Of a stretch of DNA of 64,000 nucleotides, positions 47,083 to 58,952 are shown in pieces. Position 1 is the stretch's first letter, and each line of letters opens with the position of its first letter. The stretch comes from Methylovirgula sp. HY1 (GTDB taxonomy: Bacteria > Pseudomonadota > Alphaproteobacteria > Rhizobiales > Beijerinckiaceae). Both the position numbers and the translations under genes were made by a program. Below the pieces are notes generated by a model, which searched no databases, was not told where the DNA came from, and saw only the letters and a list, made by a program, of their open reading frames with translations. Location: contig NZ_CP073764.1 in the NCBI RefSeq assembly GCF_019343105.1, positions 558,001 to 622,000 of the forward strand. Reading direction: 5' to 3'.

Positions 47083-48663
47083 TGTTGATTTCCACTGAGA
47101 GTTGACCCGGCAAAGAGGGATATTTCCACCGAGAATTGACCCATGTTTGAACCCTCCCTGCTTGTTTTTGGCGGGGGCAATGGAGTGATCGACATGGCGT
47201 TATTGAGCGTGATTAGACGCTGGCATTTTCGAGAGCATCTATCGATCCGAGAAATTTCGCGTCGGACCGGCCTGTCGCGGAACACCGTCCGCAAATATCT
47301 GCGTTCGGGCGACGTGGAACCGAAGTTCAAGGTCCCGGAGCGGCCGAGCAAGCTTGACGCCTTCGCCGACCGATTGTCGGCCTGGCTGAAAACGGAGGCC
47401 AACAAGCCGCGCAAGCAGAAGCGCACACTCAAGCAGTTGCATGCCGATCTGACCGGCCTCGGCTATGACGGCTCTTACAATCGAGTTGCGGCCTTCGCGC
47501 GGGATTGGAAAGCTGCGCGACAGAGGGAACTGCAAACGTCGGGTCGCGGGACCTTCGTGCCGCTGTCATTTGAACCGGGCGAAGCATTCCAGTTCGATTG
47601 GTCCGAGGACTGGGCGATCATCGGCAATGAGCGCACCAAGTTGCAGGTGGCTCATACGAAGCTGAGCTACAGCCGGGCTTTCGTCGTGCGCGCCTATCTC
47701 CTGCAGACGCATGAGATGCTGTTCGACGCGCACAATCACGCCTTCCGGGCCTTTGGCGGGGTGCCCCGGCGCGGCATCTACGACAACATGAAGACTGCCA
47801 TCGACAAGGTCGGACGTGGGAAGGAGCGCGATGTCAACGCGCGCTTCCTGGCAATGGCCAGCCACTATCTGTTTGAACCCGAGTTCTGCAATCCGGCATC
47901 CGGCTGGGAGAAGGGACAGGTTGAGAAGAACGTCCAGGATGCACGTCATAGACTCTGGCAGCCCATCCCACGCTTTGCCTCGCTCGATGCCCTGAACGAA
48001 TGGCTGGAGAACCGCTGCAAGGAGCTCTGGCGGCAGACGTCGCACGGGCGATTGCATGGAACGATCGCTGACATCTGGGCCGAGGAGGCCCCGGCTCTCA
48101 TGGCGGTGTCACGCCCTTTCGATGGCTTCGTCGAATACACCAAACGGGTCTCACCGACCTGCCTCATCCATCTGGAGCGCAACCGCTACAGCGTTCCGGC
48201 CTCCCTCGCCAACCGCCCGGTGAGCCTACGTGTTTACCCGGAGAAGATCGTTGTCGCCGCCGAAGGCCAGCTGATCTGCGAGCATCGCCGCATCATCGAC
48301 CGTTCTCATGATGGGCCGGGCCAGACGGTCTATGACTGGCGGCATTATCTGGCTGTCGTTCAGCGCAAGCCTGGCGCGCTTCGCAATGGCGCTCCTTTTG
48401 TCGAGCTGCCGGATGCCTTCAGAATGTTACAACAGCAGCTTCTCAGGAAGCCGGGTGGCGATCGCGAGATGGTCGACATCCTGGCGCTTGTCCTCCAGCA
48501 CGACGAGCAGGCTGTGCTCTCGGCCGTCGAGCTGGCCCTGGAGGCAGGCGTTCCGACGAAGACGCATGTGCTGAATCTGCTTCATAGGCTGATCGACGGC
48601 AAACCCGTCGTCCCACCAACCGTCGATGCGCCTCAGGCTTTGACGCTCACCAAGGAGCCGAAG
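47083..48663 (+). mobile_element. IS21-family element A, truncated copy 1
   Basis: The left end TGTTGATTTCCACTGAGAG starts at 47083, inside a palindromic repeat. A second related motif (TTTCCACCGAGAATTGACCC) lies just before istA. The copy ends abruptly at AAG 48663, where the right end of copy 2 begins; the rest of its istA and its istB are missing. Bases 47083-48663 match the reverse complement of 52244-53824 wherever compared. Confidence 0.9.
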
Positions 48664-48669
48664 TGTTGA
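47143..48669 (+). pseudogene. istA: IstA transposase of element A copy 1, C-terminus lost
   Basis: An IS21-type transposase with an HTH head (LSIREISRRTGLSRNTVRKY) and a DDE core (FDWSEDW; YDNMKTA; GWEKGQVEKN). It is identical to the istA at 52184-53764 up to LTKEPK, where the next IS end replaces the last 19 residues by a single Cys and stop. The natural start may be GTG 47185 (IDMALLSVIRR) rather than ATG 47143. Activity is doubtful, though the catalytic core remains. Confidence 0.85.
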
Positions 48670-48718
48670 TTTCCACTGAGAGTTGACCCGGCGTTTCCAC
48701 TGAGAACTGACCCGCCTG

Positions 48719-49030
48719 TTATGTATCTTTCGGGTCTCGTGCGATGGTCAAGTTCCTATTTTTCTCCTTCTTTGCTTTGGCCGCGTGTGCCGAGCTGTTT
48801 TTGAATCGGAAGCTGTCGTTTCCTGTCTCCAGGATGTGGCAGTGGTGGGTCAGACGGTCGAGCAATGCGGTCGTCATCTTAGGATCGCCGAAGACGCTCG
48901 CCCATTCGCTGAAGCTGAGATTGGTGGTGATGATCACGCTGGTGCGCTCATGGAGCTTGCTCAAGAGATGGAAGAGCAGCGCGCCACCGGATGCGCTGAA
49001 CGGCAGGTAGCCCAGTTCGTCCAGGACGAC
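48719..49030 (-). pseudogene. istB: IstB of element A copy 2, C-terminal part
   Basis: The downstream part of the IstB helper ATPase: [16 protein letters not shown] (Walker B), [13 protein letters not shown] (sensor 1) and [20 protein letters not shown]. It joins in frame to the N-terminal part at 51702-52194 once element B and one copy of the 8-bp duplication are removed. Residues read upstream of VVLDE in this frame come from element B. Confidence 0.85.
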
Positions 49031-49038
49031 GAGATCTG
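49031..49038. repeat. Target-site duplication of element B, left copy
   Basis: GAGATCTG here is repeated at 51694-51701, on the other side of element B. An 8-bp duplication fits the range known for IS21-family insertion. Confidence 0.85.
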
Positions 49039-49190
49039 CCGCGCGACAAACAAGATGAGAACAGCGCGTCAATCTAGGTGAGAATCGCCATTGGGCTGTG
49101 ACGGAAGGAGGGCGTAGCCCGACTGGATGTACAGCCCAATGGCGAAGCGTTTCTTTGGAAGCCTTCTGGCGATCACGGCTGGCCGGGTAA

Positions 49191-51565
<2,375 letters not shown>

Positions 51566-51701
51566 CGCGCCGCGACAATCAACATCGAAAAACTCTTGCG
51601 CGCGTCAATCAACGCCGCGAATATCGACATCGCCGCGACACCAGATTCTCATCCAGATCGTCGCGCGCCTCTCATCCAGATCGTCGCGCTATAGAGATCT
51701 G

Positions 51702-52194
51702 AGTGGACGAGGCGATTGGCGATCTGCCCGGATCTGCCTTGCGCCTTTTCTTGATCGAGCGCATTGACCAGTTCGACGGTCGAGAAGAAGCGGACGCGTT
51801 TATGGTGGTGCTCGATGGCCTGCACGCCGATGGCGGTCGCGACATGGGTTTTTCCTGTGCCGGGGCCGCCCACTAGAACGATGTTGTTGGCCGCGTCGAT
51901 GAACTCGCAGCGATGGAGCTGGCGCACGAGCGCTTCGTTGATCTCGCTGCTTGAGAAGTCGAAGCCATTCAGGTCGCGATAGGCGGGGAGCCGTGCCGCC
52001 TTGAGCTGATAGGCCACCGATCTGACCTCCCGCTCAGCCGTTTCTGCCTTCACGAGCTGGGACAGGATCGGGATAGCGGCTTCGAAGGCGGGCGCCCCCT
52101 GTTCGGTCAACTCGCTGACGGCGTGGGCCATGCCGTGCATCTTGAGGCTTCTGAGCATGATGACGATGGCACCGCTTGCAGGATTATGATGCAT
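51702..52194 (-). pseudogene. istB: IstB of element A copy 2, N-terminal part
   Basis: It holds the start of IstB from ATG 52194, with Walker A VGGPGTGKTHVAT, and runs to RLVHSDL, where element B interrupts it; the frame then continues into the element to 51649. The start overlaps the istA stop by 11 bases. The matching C-terminal part is at 48719-49030. Confidence 0.88.
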
Positions 52195-53764
52195 GGCGCG
52201 TCTCCGCTGTTTCTCTCAAGGCGTCGTAGCGTTCGACATTGGCCTTCGGCTCCTTGGTGAGCGTCAAAGCCTGAGGCGCATCGACGGTTGGTGGGACGAC
52301 GGGTTTGCCGTCGATCAGCCTATGAAGCAGATTCAGCACATGCGTCTTCGTCGGAACGCCTGCCTCCAGGGCCAGCTCGACGGCCGAGAGCACAGCCTGC
52401 TCGTCGTGCTGGAGGACAAGCGCCAGGATGTCGACCATCTCGCGATCGCCACCCGGCTTCCTGAGAAGCTGCTGTTGTAACATTCTGAAGGCATCCGGCA
52501 GCTCGACAAAAGGAGCGCCATTGCGAAGCGCGCCAGGCTTGCGCTGAACGACAGCCAGATAATGCCGCCAGTCATAGACCGTCTGGCCCGGCCCATCATG
52601 AGAACGGTCGATGATGCGGCGATGCTCGCAGATCAGCTGGCCTTCGGCGGCGACAACGATCTTCTCCGGGTAAACACGTAGGCTCACCGGGCGGTTGGCG
52701 AGGGAGGCCGGAACGCTGTAGCGGTTGCGCTCCAGATGGATGAGGCAGGTCGGTGAGACCCGTTTGGTGTATTCGACGAAGCCATCGAAAGGGCGTGACA
52801 CCGCCATGAGAGCCGGGGCCTCCTCGGCCCAGATGTCAGCGATCGTTCCATGCAATCGCCCGTGCGACGTCTGCCGCCAGAGCTCCTTGCAGCGGTTCTC
52901 CAGCCATTCGTTCAGGGCATCGAGCGAGGCAAAGCGTGGGATGGGCTGCCAGAGTCTATGACGTGCATCCTGGACGTTCTTCTCAACCTGTCCCTTCTCC
53001 CAGCCGGATGCCGGATTGCAGAACTCGGGTTCAAACAGATAGTGGCTGGCCATTGCCAGGAAGCGCGCGTTGACATCGCGCTCCTTCCCACGTCCGACCT
53101 TGTCGATGGCAGTCTTCATGTTGTCGTAGATGCCGCGCCGGGGCACCCCGCCAAAGGCCCGGAAGGCGTGATTGTGCGCGTCGAACAGCATCTCATGCGT
53201 CTGCAGGAGATAGGCGCGCACGACGAAAGCCCGGCTGTAGCTCAGCTTCGTATGAGCCACCTGCAACTTGGTGCGCTCATTGCCGATGATCGCCCAGTCC
53301 TCGGACCAATCGAACTGGAATGCTTCGCCCGGTTCAAATGACAGCGGCACGAAGGTCCCGCGACCCGACGTTTGCAGTTCCCTCTGTCGCGCAGCTTTCC
53401 AATCCCGCGCGAAGGCCGCAACTCGATTGTAAGAGCCGTCATAGCCGAGGCCGGTCAGATCGGCATGCAACTGCTTGAGTGTGCGCTTCTGCTTGCGCGG
53501 CTTGTTGGCCTCCGTTTTCAGCCAGGCCGACAATCGGTCGGCGAAGGCGTCAAGCTTGCTCGGCCGCTCCGGGACCTTGAACTTCGGTTCCACGTCGCCC
53601 GAACGCAGATATTTGCGGACGGTGTTCCGCGACAGGCCGGTCCGACGCGAAATTTCTCGGATCGATAGATGCTCTCGAAAATGCCAGCGTCTAATCACGC
53701 TCAATAACGCCATGTCGATCACTCCATTGCCCCCGCCAAAAACAAGCAGGGAGGGTTCAAACAT
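52184..53764 (-). CDS. istA: IstA transposase of element A copy 2, intact
   Basis: A 526-residue version (start ATG 53764 or GTG 53722) with the full C-terminus (NVERYDALRETAETRHAS) that copy 1 lacks. HTH and DDE residues are as described for copy 1. Because its istB is broken, independent movement is unlikely unless IstB is supplied from elsewhere. Confidence 0.92.
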   Translation of the reverse strand: MFEPSLLVFGGGNGVIDMALLSVIRRWHFREHLSIREISRRTGLSRNTVRKYLRSGDVEPKFKVPERPSKLDAFADRLSAWLKTEANKPRKQKRTLKQLHADLTGLGYDGSYNRVAAFARDWKAARQRELQTSGRGTFVPLSFEPGEAFQFDWSEDWAIIGNERTKLQVAHTKLSYSRAFVVRAYLLQTHEMLFDAHNHAFRAFGGVPRRGIYDNMKTAIDKVGRGKERDVNARFLAMASHYLFEPEFCNPASGWEKGQVEKNVQDARHRLWQPIPRFASLDALNEWLENRCKELWRQTSHGRLHGTIADIWAEEAPALMAVSRPFDGFVEYTKRVSPTCLIHLERNRYSVPASLANRPVSLRVYPEKIVVAAEGQLICEHRRIIDRSHDGPGQTVYDWRHYLAVVQRKPGALRNGAPFVELPDAFRMLQQQLLRKPGGDREMVDILALVLQHDEQAVLSAVELALEAGVPTKTHVLNLLHRLIDGKPVVPPTVDAPQALTLTKEPKANVERYDALRETAETRHAS

Positions 53765-53818
53765 GGGTCAATTCTCGGTGGAAATATCCCTCTTTGCCGG
53801 GTCAACTCTCAGTGGAAA

Positions 53819-53965
53819 TCAACACACCAACCTCTTCTTATCGATAAGTACCTCGGCAACCACGCGAGTGGGCGAGATGGGGATCAGCAACCAACGCCAC
53901 GGCGAGCGGTGCGTCTTGGTGGTCGGGTCACCATCGTGTTGACTGTCGTTTTGCATCATTTCCAT
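53819..53965 (-). pseudogene. Small gene cut by element A
   Basis: ATG 53965 has GGAG about 7 bases upstream. The frame reads NDSQHDGDPTTKTHRSPWRW, then LLIPISPTRVVAEVLIDKKR, then enters the IS end and meets TGA within 7 bases. The natural 3' end is therefore lost. The family was not recognised. The upstream side (53966-54138) has no other gene. Confidence 0.45.
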
Positions 53966-54138
53966 GATCTACTCCGCAGCTACGGAAACCGCCGCCAAAG
54001 CACCAACGCAGCCCGGCGGCCAAACGACCCCGGAGTTAATGTCAACACCCCGTCACGCTTAGTTCGGAAAATCCGTCCACACGGCCTAGGCAATCGCCCC
54101 CAAATCAGAGTAGGAGACCAAACCAAGTAAGCCGCCGT

Positions 54139-55041
54139 TTACTTCGATGTGTGCAGCCCGATCATCACTTCTGGTTCGGCGGTCGCTTCCCTGTATCTCT
54201 TTGCCTTCGAAAAGGCCCGAGCATATTCCTTATAAATTTCGTGTATTTTTGGCGAAGCGGGCACTCGACGGCTTGTAGCGAAAAGTTCATAGTATTTTTG
54301 GAAGCGTGGTCTATCTTTCTGCCATTTCCAAGTCCAAGCGCGGTATTCTTTTCCAATCGCAATGTTCTTAAGGAGCTCTCTGAACAGTGCTCGGTTGAAC
54401 TCAAGGACGACGTTGTTGCAGGCGGTCGCGATATCTTCGATTTGAGCTTCGCTTGGCGTAAACGCATGTTCCAGAAGATGTTTGTGATCGATAATACCAA
54501 GGGAGCGGGCATTCTTTACGCCGAGACGTCCAAATCTATGAACGCAGCAGTGCCGAATTTCGCACACCTTTTCGTACCGCATGAGAGCTACCGAGAGCTG
54601 CTCATCACATCTGCCGCGGCTTGCCAATATTTTGTACGCACTCTCGATAGCATCTTTGTTCGAAAAGACGGTCTCTTCAAGAAGTGCTTCAGGCAACATT
54701 GTCGGTTTGTGGTGTATTACAGAAGAGTACAGGAGAGAATGATTACCATACGCATCTCGGATCCTGTGATCGAGATTGATCAGTTTGCGGATCAATGTAC
54801 GGAAATAGCTCTCGATAGCGGAAACATAGCCGAGAACAACGAGCGATGCGATCGCTGCTGGCATGCCTTCTGTGTATTTGCCTGCGAGCGTATTGATAAT
54901 CGCGGTATTCGCAATGAACTCATCGAGCGGACTCATGGTCGTGTCCGACGGGGCTGAGAACATTTGGTCCGTTTCGAGCTTTGCGGCGGGCAGAATATCA
55001 TTAATCTGATGGAAGAGAGGATCCCCTTGTCTGTAAGTCAT
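54139..55041 (-). CDS. HEPN-domain putative ribonuclease
   Basis: A 300-residue, mainly helical protein. It carries the R-x4-H motif of HEPN nucleases (R163-HCCV-H168 in EIRHCCVHRFGRLG) and, upstream, an amphipathic segment typical of the fold (YVSAIESYFRTLIRKLINLD). HEPN proteins with this motif cut tRNA or mRNA as toxins or abortive-infection effectors. Its start overlaps the stop of the ATPase gene (ATGA), so it is the third gene of a coupled methyltransferase-ATPase-HEPN operon. Base composition is less GC-rich than in the core genes. The family assignment rests on the motif and context. Confidence 0.6.
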   Translation of the reverse strand: MTYRQGDPLFHQINDILPAAKLETDQMFSAPSDTTMSPLDEFIANTAIINTLAGKYTEGMPAAIASLVVLGYVSAIESYFRTLIRKLINLDHRIRDAYGNHSLLYSSVIHHKPTMLPEALLEETVFSNKDAIESAYKILASRGRCDEQLSVALMRYEKVCEIRHCCVHRFGRLGVKNARSLGIIDHKHLLEHAFTPSEAQIEDIATACNNVVLEFNRALFRELLKNIAIGKEYRAWTWKWQKDRPRFQKYYELFATSRRVPASPKIHEIYKEYARAFSKAKRYREATAEPEVMIGLHTSK

Positions 55042-56768
55042 GATAAAAATTCGTCGACATAGGCCATAATTTTTTCAATCATTTTGCCCGATACAGCCGG
55101 ACCGACCCATTTGGTTCGCCTAAGCTCTCCTCCCGGATCGTCAAGTGACAGAAAGTCCCCAATTGTCGTAATCGACCGCTCCTGGAGAACGGCGCGCTGA
55201 AAGTTAGAAAGAGTTGATACCTCCCACACAGCGACGTTCATGAGCCGATTGAAGGTCGACGCATCGGTCAATGGGGTTCCGCAGTGGTGACAGAAGCGTT
55301 GATCTTCAGAGATACGCGGTGTCAGGCAGACGGCGCAAGGCGGCAGGTCGATCTTGAGAGCATTGATATCAGCTTCTCCCAGAAGGCTGGCAACCGTCCG
55401 CCGAACCGGATGATCTACATTCTTTGCTCGCAGCACGGAAACGATAGCGCCAAGATCTTGTCCTCGGCTCTTCCCGGAAAATGCTCGAATGGCGAACAGG
55501 GCCGCGACATGAGGAATGAAGCGCCGGTATCGACGGTCTTGTCCGTGCGACACTTCGGGCAGCTCATAAAGAAGGCCGACCTCGATAAGGAGCCGAAACA
55601 TTCTTTGGGCGAGTGGAGGAACCTTGTCGGCCTCGATCCCAACCAGGAGCTGATGGCGCTCGACGAGATTGATATTTGCGTCGCGGATGTCGGCCACACA
55701 TTTATGAAAAAGTTTCTCGCCGAGCGCGATTAGGGTTTGGAACTTCGGGACTTTGATCGTCAGCGAACGATATTCGGCGGTGATGCCGTCGCGATGTTCT
55801 TGAACGATTTTATTAAGAGCCTGCTGACGAGGCTGACTGCCGGCTTCGATGACCTCGGTAAGAAGCGTAAGATAGGCGCGAGGCATCCCGAAGGCAGCGA
55901 AGGCAAGATATTGTTTGGTTGTTTCAGAAATCGAAGCGACCTCAGCCCCTAGCCGCCTGTCGCCAACAGCGCACATGATTTCGAGGTACCGTTCTTGGTT
56001 TACCGGAAGCCAAACTCTGACCTCCTGAGCTTGTTGCCGAGCGTGGAAGCGCGGGCCGTATTCGGTCGTCCCTGGATAAACGGAGCACTTGGGCGCCACC
56101 TTCTGGTTGTTTAGTGTGCGCGCGATTTCGAAGAACTCGACAAGGAAATCCGGGGTCAAAGTCAAAGCGGCATCATCTAGCAGAAGGACGGTCCGGTTGC
56201 GGCCATCAAGCTGTGCCAGAACACTGAGCGCATTCAGCATCGTGTCCGAGGTCAAGCGTTCAGCTGAGGCCATTTCCTGCGGAGAAGGGGTCGAAGATCG
56301 TTCGAGCCGCGCAATGAGTTTGGCTGCCTGATCATGGTTGATCGCAAGAATTTCTTCGAGAGTCTGTCTGGCCTCGTCATGCTTTTCGAGCCGTGCCGCG
56401 AGGCTGAAGGCCGCTTCTGTGATCCGGCAGAGAACCCAGATTTGAAAATAGGTTAGCCCATTCTGTTTTGAACTGAGGAAAGGTTCGAGACGGAGGTATT
56501 TGCTGAATGAGACGTAGACGGCCAAGGGAAGGCGCTTGTTCTCGGCGCACTGTAGCGCGGTATACCGCATCATGTGGGTCTTGCCACATCCTCTGGGGCC
56601 GACCACAAGGCACATTCGTCGGTTCACAAGAGCTTTATGGACCTCGTCGAATATGTCTTCTGTAACCGTCGCACGCCGCAGAACATCATCGTCCACATTG
56701 TCGGCGCGGGGTTCAAACTCGTCAGTGGCCTTGGCGACAAGGCGTGGGCTGCGCGACGAACGTTTCAT
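55038..56768 (-). CDS. AAA+-type ATPase with C-terminal zinc ribbon
   Basis: A 576-residue P-loop protein. Walker A is VVGPRGCGKTH (residues 56-66) and Walker B is TVLLLDDAALT (D198, D199). The middle part is helical, ORC/STAND-like. Four cysteines, C478/C481 and C493/C496 (CAVC and CHHC), form a zinc ribbon, and the C-terminus (ITTIGDFLSLDDPGG onward) resembles a helix-hairpin-helix such as the RNA polymerase alpha CTD. It probably senses DNA or a complex and gates the HEPN partner (inference). Both ends overlap neighbours as ATGA. Not recognised as a named system component. Confidence 0.7.
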   Translation of the reverse strand: MKRSSRSPRLVAKATDEFEPRADNVDDDVLRRATVTEDIFDEVHKALVNRRMCLVVGPRGCGKTHMMRYTALQCAENKRLPLAVYVSFSKYLRLEPFLSSKQNGLTYFQIWVLCRITEAAFSLAARLEKHDEARQTLEEILAINHDQAAKLIARLERSSTPSPQEMASAERLTSDTMLNALSVLAQLDGRNRTVLLLDDAALTLTPDFLVEFFEIARTLNNQKVAPKCSVYPGTTEYGPRFHARQQAQEVRVWLPVNQERYLEIMCAVGDRRLGAEVASISETTKQYLAFAAFGMPRAYLTLLTEVIEAGSQPRQQALNKIVQEHRDGITAEYRSLTIKVPKFQTLIALGEKLFHKCVADIRDANINLVERHQLLVGIEADKVPPLAQRMFRLLIEVGLLYELPEVSHGQDRRYRRFIPHVAALFAIRAFSGKSRGQDLGAIVSVLRAKNVDHPVRRTVASLLGEADINALKIDLPPCAVCLTPRISEDQRFCHHCGTPLTDASTFNRLMNVAVWEVSTLSNFQRAVLQERSITTIGDFLSLDDPGGELRRTKWVGPAVSGKMIEKIMAYVDEFLS

Positions 56769-57949
56769 GACAATAAGGGGATCTGCAAGTTTAGCAACTC
56801 TGATTTGCTTATCATACGTGCGCCAGTCCCCCGTGCAACCGATGCTAGTGCCAGTTGCCCAGCGGGAGACCGGAGAAATTTGAACAGTCGGCCCCTTAGT
56901 TTAAGAGGTGCACGAATTCGATAAACACAGTCTGTGAGAACGGCAGTTCCTCCAGCCACAAGGCAGACCTTTCGTTCGAGATTGCGATGGATCCTAGCGA
57001 GAAGAATATCGCCTGTTTTTGCCGAGTGTTTCGATACACTGTCTTCACCTTTGCTTCCGGGCAGAAAAATTCGTCCGGGCTTCTCTGGGAAATCAGACGT
57101 ATGGAAGGCGCCATCCGTTCGTTGGGCGGAATTGAGAATACCGCGAACGATCTCGACGCCAAGGTCTCCCAGGCGAATGCTTTGTTCGAATAATCCTTGT
57201 TGTGCATGAAAATCGTAATCTAATCGGCGGAACGCTTCACGCGGATTGAGATAGATTGGTGGGAAGATGGTGCCATCGGCATCGTATTTTTTAAGAACGA
57301 TAGGCCTACGGCCGCCGGGGATTTTTGATAACATGAGGATGAAGGCTTGGGCTTCCGTTCGCAGAAACGACCGGCGCGGCAATTGAACCACGGCGTCGAT
57401 TGTGTGCTGGGTAGCGAGAGCCATCCGCAGATCGCACATCGCCCGGCCGGTGATCAAACCGTCAGGAACGATTAGCCCTGCTTGGCCGCCGTCGCGGATG
57501 AGACGCAGACTTTGTCCTAGAAATACTATTTCCGCTCCGCATTCGGCGGAAAGATTTCGGATTTTAGGAAGACCTGCCGCTGATAAAATCTCCGCTGCGC
57601 CCTTGAATTTGGCCACGCTTCCGTATGGCGGGTTGGAAACGGCGAGATCGACTTTGTGGTGTGAGTCAAGCAGGTGGTATGGGAGTTCTGGGTCAAGAGC
57701 GTCAAGTATATAATGGTTGTGGCGACCGCGACCGCCGGCGATCTCTGTTTGAACGTATGCGTCGATGTCGACAGTAATAATCTGGCATTTTTTCCAGCGT
57801 TCAGCGATTGCGGATGAAAGGCAGCCAGGGCCAGATCCGAGATCAATGGCATGGCGCGGATTCACATTTCCGATCGTGGCGACGAGCGCCGACCCGACAG
57901 CCTCTCGGCTGTAATACCGGCACAGGGCAGCAGAGGGAACCGCGGACAT
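56765..57949 (-). CDS. N6-adenine DNA methyltransferase with TRD-like C-terminus
   Basis: A 394-residue SAM-dependent enzyme. Motif I is DLGSGPG (36-42), the SAM-ribose acid is DID (61-63) and the catalytic motif IV is NPPY (106-109). The part GLIVPDGLITGRAMCDLRMA and the following VVQLPRRSFLRTEAQAFILM match the HsdM-like core. The C-terminal about 130 residues (GDILLARIHRNLERK...LLNLQIPLL) resemble a type I specificity half-domain, so recognition may be built in. No restriction subunit is nearby; it heads the operon with the ATPase and HEPN genes. Confidence 0.8.
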   Translation of the reverse strand: MSAVPSAALCRYYSREAVGSALVATIGNVNPRHAIDLGSGPGCLSSAIAERWKKCQIITVDIDAYVQTEIAGGRGRHNHYILDALDPELPYHLLDSHHKVDLAVSNPPYGSVAKFKGAAEILSAAGLPKIRNLSAECGAEIVFLGQSLRLIRDGGQAGLIVPDGLITGRAMCDLRMALATQHTIDAVVQLPRRSFLRTEAQAFILMLSKIPGGRRPIVLKKYDADGTIFPPIYLNPREAFRRLDYDFHAQQGLFEQSIRLGDLGVEIVRGILNSAQRTDGAFHTSDFPEKPGRIFLPGSKGEDSVSKHSAKTGDILLARIHRNLERKVCLVAGGTAVLTDCVYRIRAPLKLRGRLFKFLRSPAGQLALASVARGTGARMISKSELLNLQIPLLS

Positions 57950-58487
57950 CTATGTTAGGCTCGAAAGCTTGCGGAAGATCCGCGTGGAGGAAAGACAGTT
58001 CTCATCTATTATAAGAATGGAAATCACGTTAACCACCTACGTAACGGTGTCGTTTGGTTGGCACAAAAACTACGGCCACATCCGGCTGAAGTTGCCAAAA
58101 GTCGCAGAGACCCAGGCGCCGCCGGTTTCAAACAGTTTTGTTGATCTAAGTTGGGTTCCTTTCGTAGCTCACAGCTTCGAAGTTAGCGCTGGTTGATCTG
58201 CGTCAGAACGACTCAGCAACGCCTGGTAGAAGACGATCGACGTTGTGATATTGGAGTCACAGAGCTAAAAAGGAAACGCAAAATCATGGAGGGCATGTCT
58301 ATGCGAAAAAATCCGGATAAATTCCTTCAGCTTTAACTGGGTTCATTCCACAATTCCTTGCCTTTGTTCACTATATGTTCTAATTTCTGGTGTGGACGAC
58401 ACGGCCCGAGATATTGGGCCGTGAATGATGTTCGGCCACAATATTTAGCGCAATGATTTGCGAATCGCGGACAAGGGGTTAACGGGC
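57950..58487. promoter_or_regulatory. Divergent intergenic region of the putative defence island
   Basis: About 540 bases between the two gene sets. CACGGCCC (58400-58407) and GGGCCGTG (58416-58423) form a perfect 8-bp palindrome around GAGATATT, 65 bases before the start at 58488; it may be an operator. A 16-codon ORF (58287-58337) with a GGAGGG motif and a 59-codon frame (58018-58196, starting MEITLTTYV) are present but unsupported. Confidence 0.5.
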
Positions 58488-58952
58488 ATGACCGACGTTC
58501 GGCAATCACCATTTGCACCTAATGCGGTGTTGCCTCCTGAGCGCTTCGTTGAGGCTTTTGTTGCGAAGTTGGTGGTTAGCGGATGGCGTAGCATTGCGCC
58601 TCGGGATCCTGATACCCGTCGTGCCCTGGCATCCGTGGTCGATCTTTTAGATCGTTGCATTGAACAATTTGAGGGCTCCAATGTCGAATGGAGTCGCGTG
58701 GTGCCGTGGGTCAGGACCGCCAATAGCTTGCGGATGTCAGCGCTTGGCGGTGTTGAAAATTGGGAACATCAATTTCGCGCTGCACAAGGATTTCTGACAC
58801 GCGTCTCGAATCCTAGTTATGAGATTGTTGATTTTGCGCTTACGCCGGCGACGGCCCGCCAAGAATTGGATCAGCTAACAGCGGATCAAGCGCAGCTAAT
58901 CGAGCAGGCGGTTAAAATATTTTCAGATAAGCAACTTCATGCTTCAGAATGA
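58488..58952 (+). CDS. Small protein coupled to the HD/PRTase gene
   Basis: A 154-residue helical protein from ATG 58488 (164 from an upstream ATG at 58458). No family was recognised. Segments are PERFVEAFVAKLVVSGWRSI, a helix with VVDLLDRCIEQFEG, and an acidic C-terminus (LTADQAQLIEQAVKIFSDKQ). The stop overlaps the next start as ATGA. It may be a regulator or antitoxin of the large protein; this is inference from position. Confidence 0.6.
   Translation: MTDVRQSPFAPNAVLPPERFVEAFVAKLVVSGWRSIAPRDPDTRRALASVVDLLDRCIEQFEGSNVEWSRVVPWVRTANSLRMSALGGVENWEHQFRAAQGFLTRVSNPSYEIVDFALTPATARQELDQLTADQAQLIEQAVKIFSDKQLHASE

Noticed and set aside
57969-58196. 75-codon ORF in the divergent region of the island
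   Set aside because: No family or good start signal; it lies where promoters are expected.
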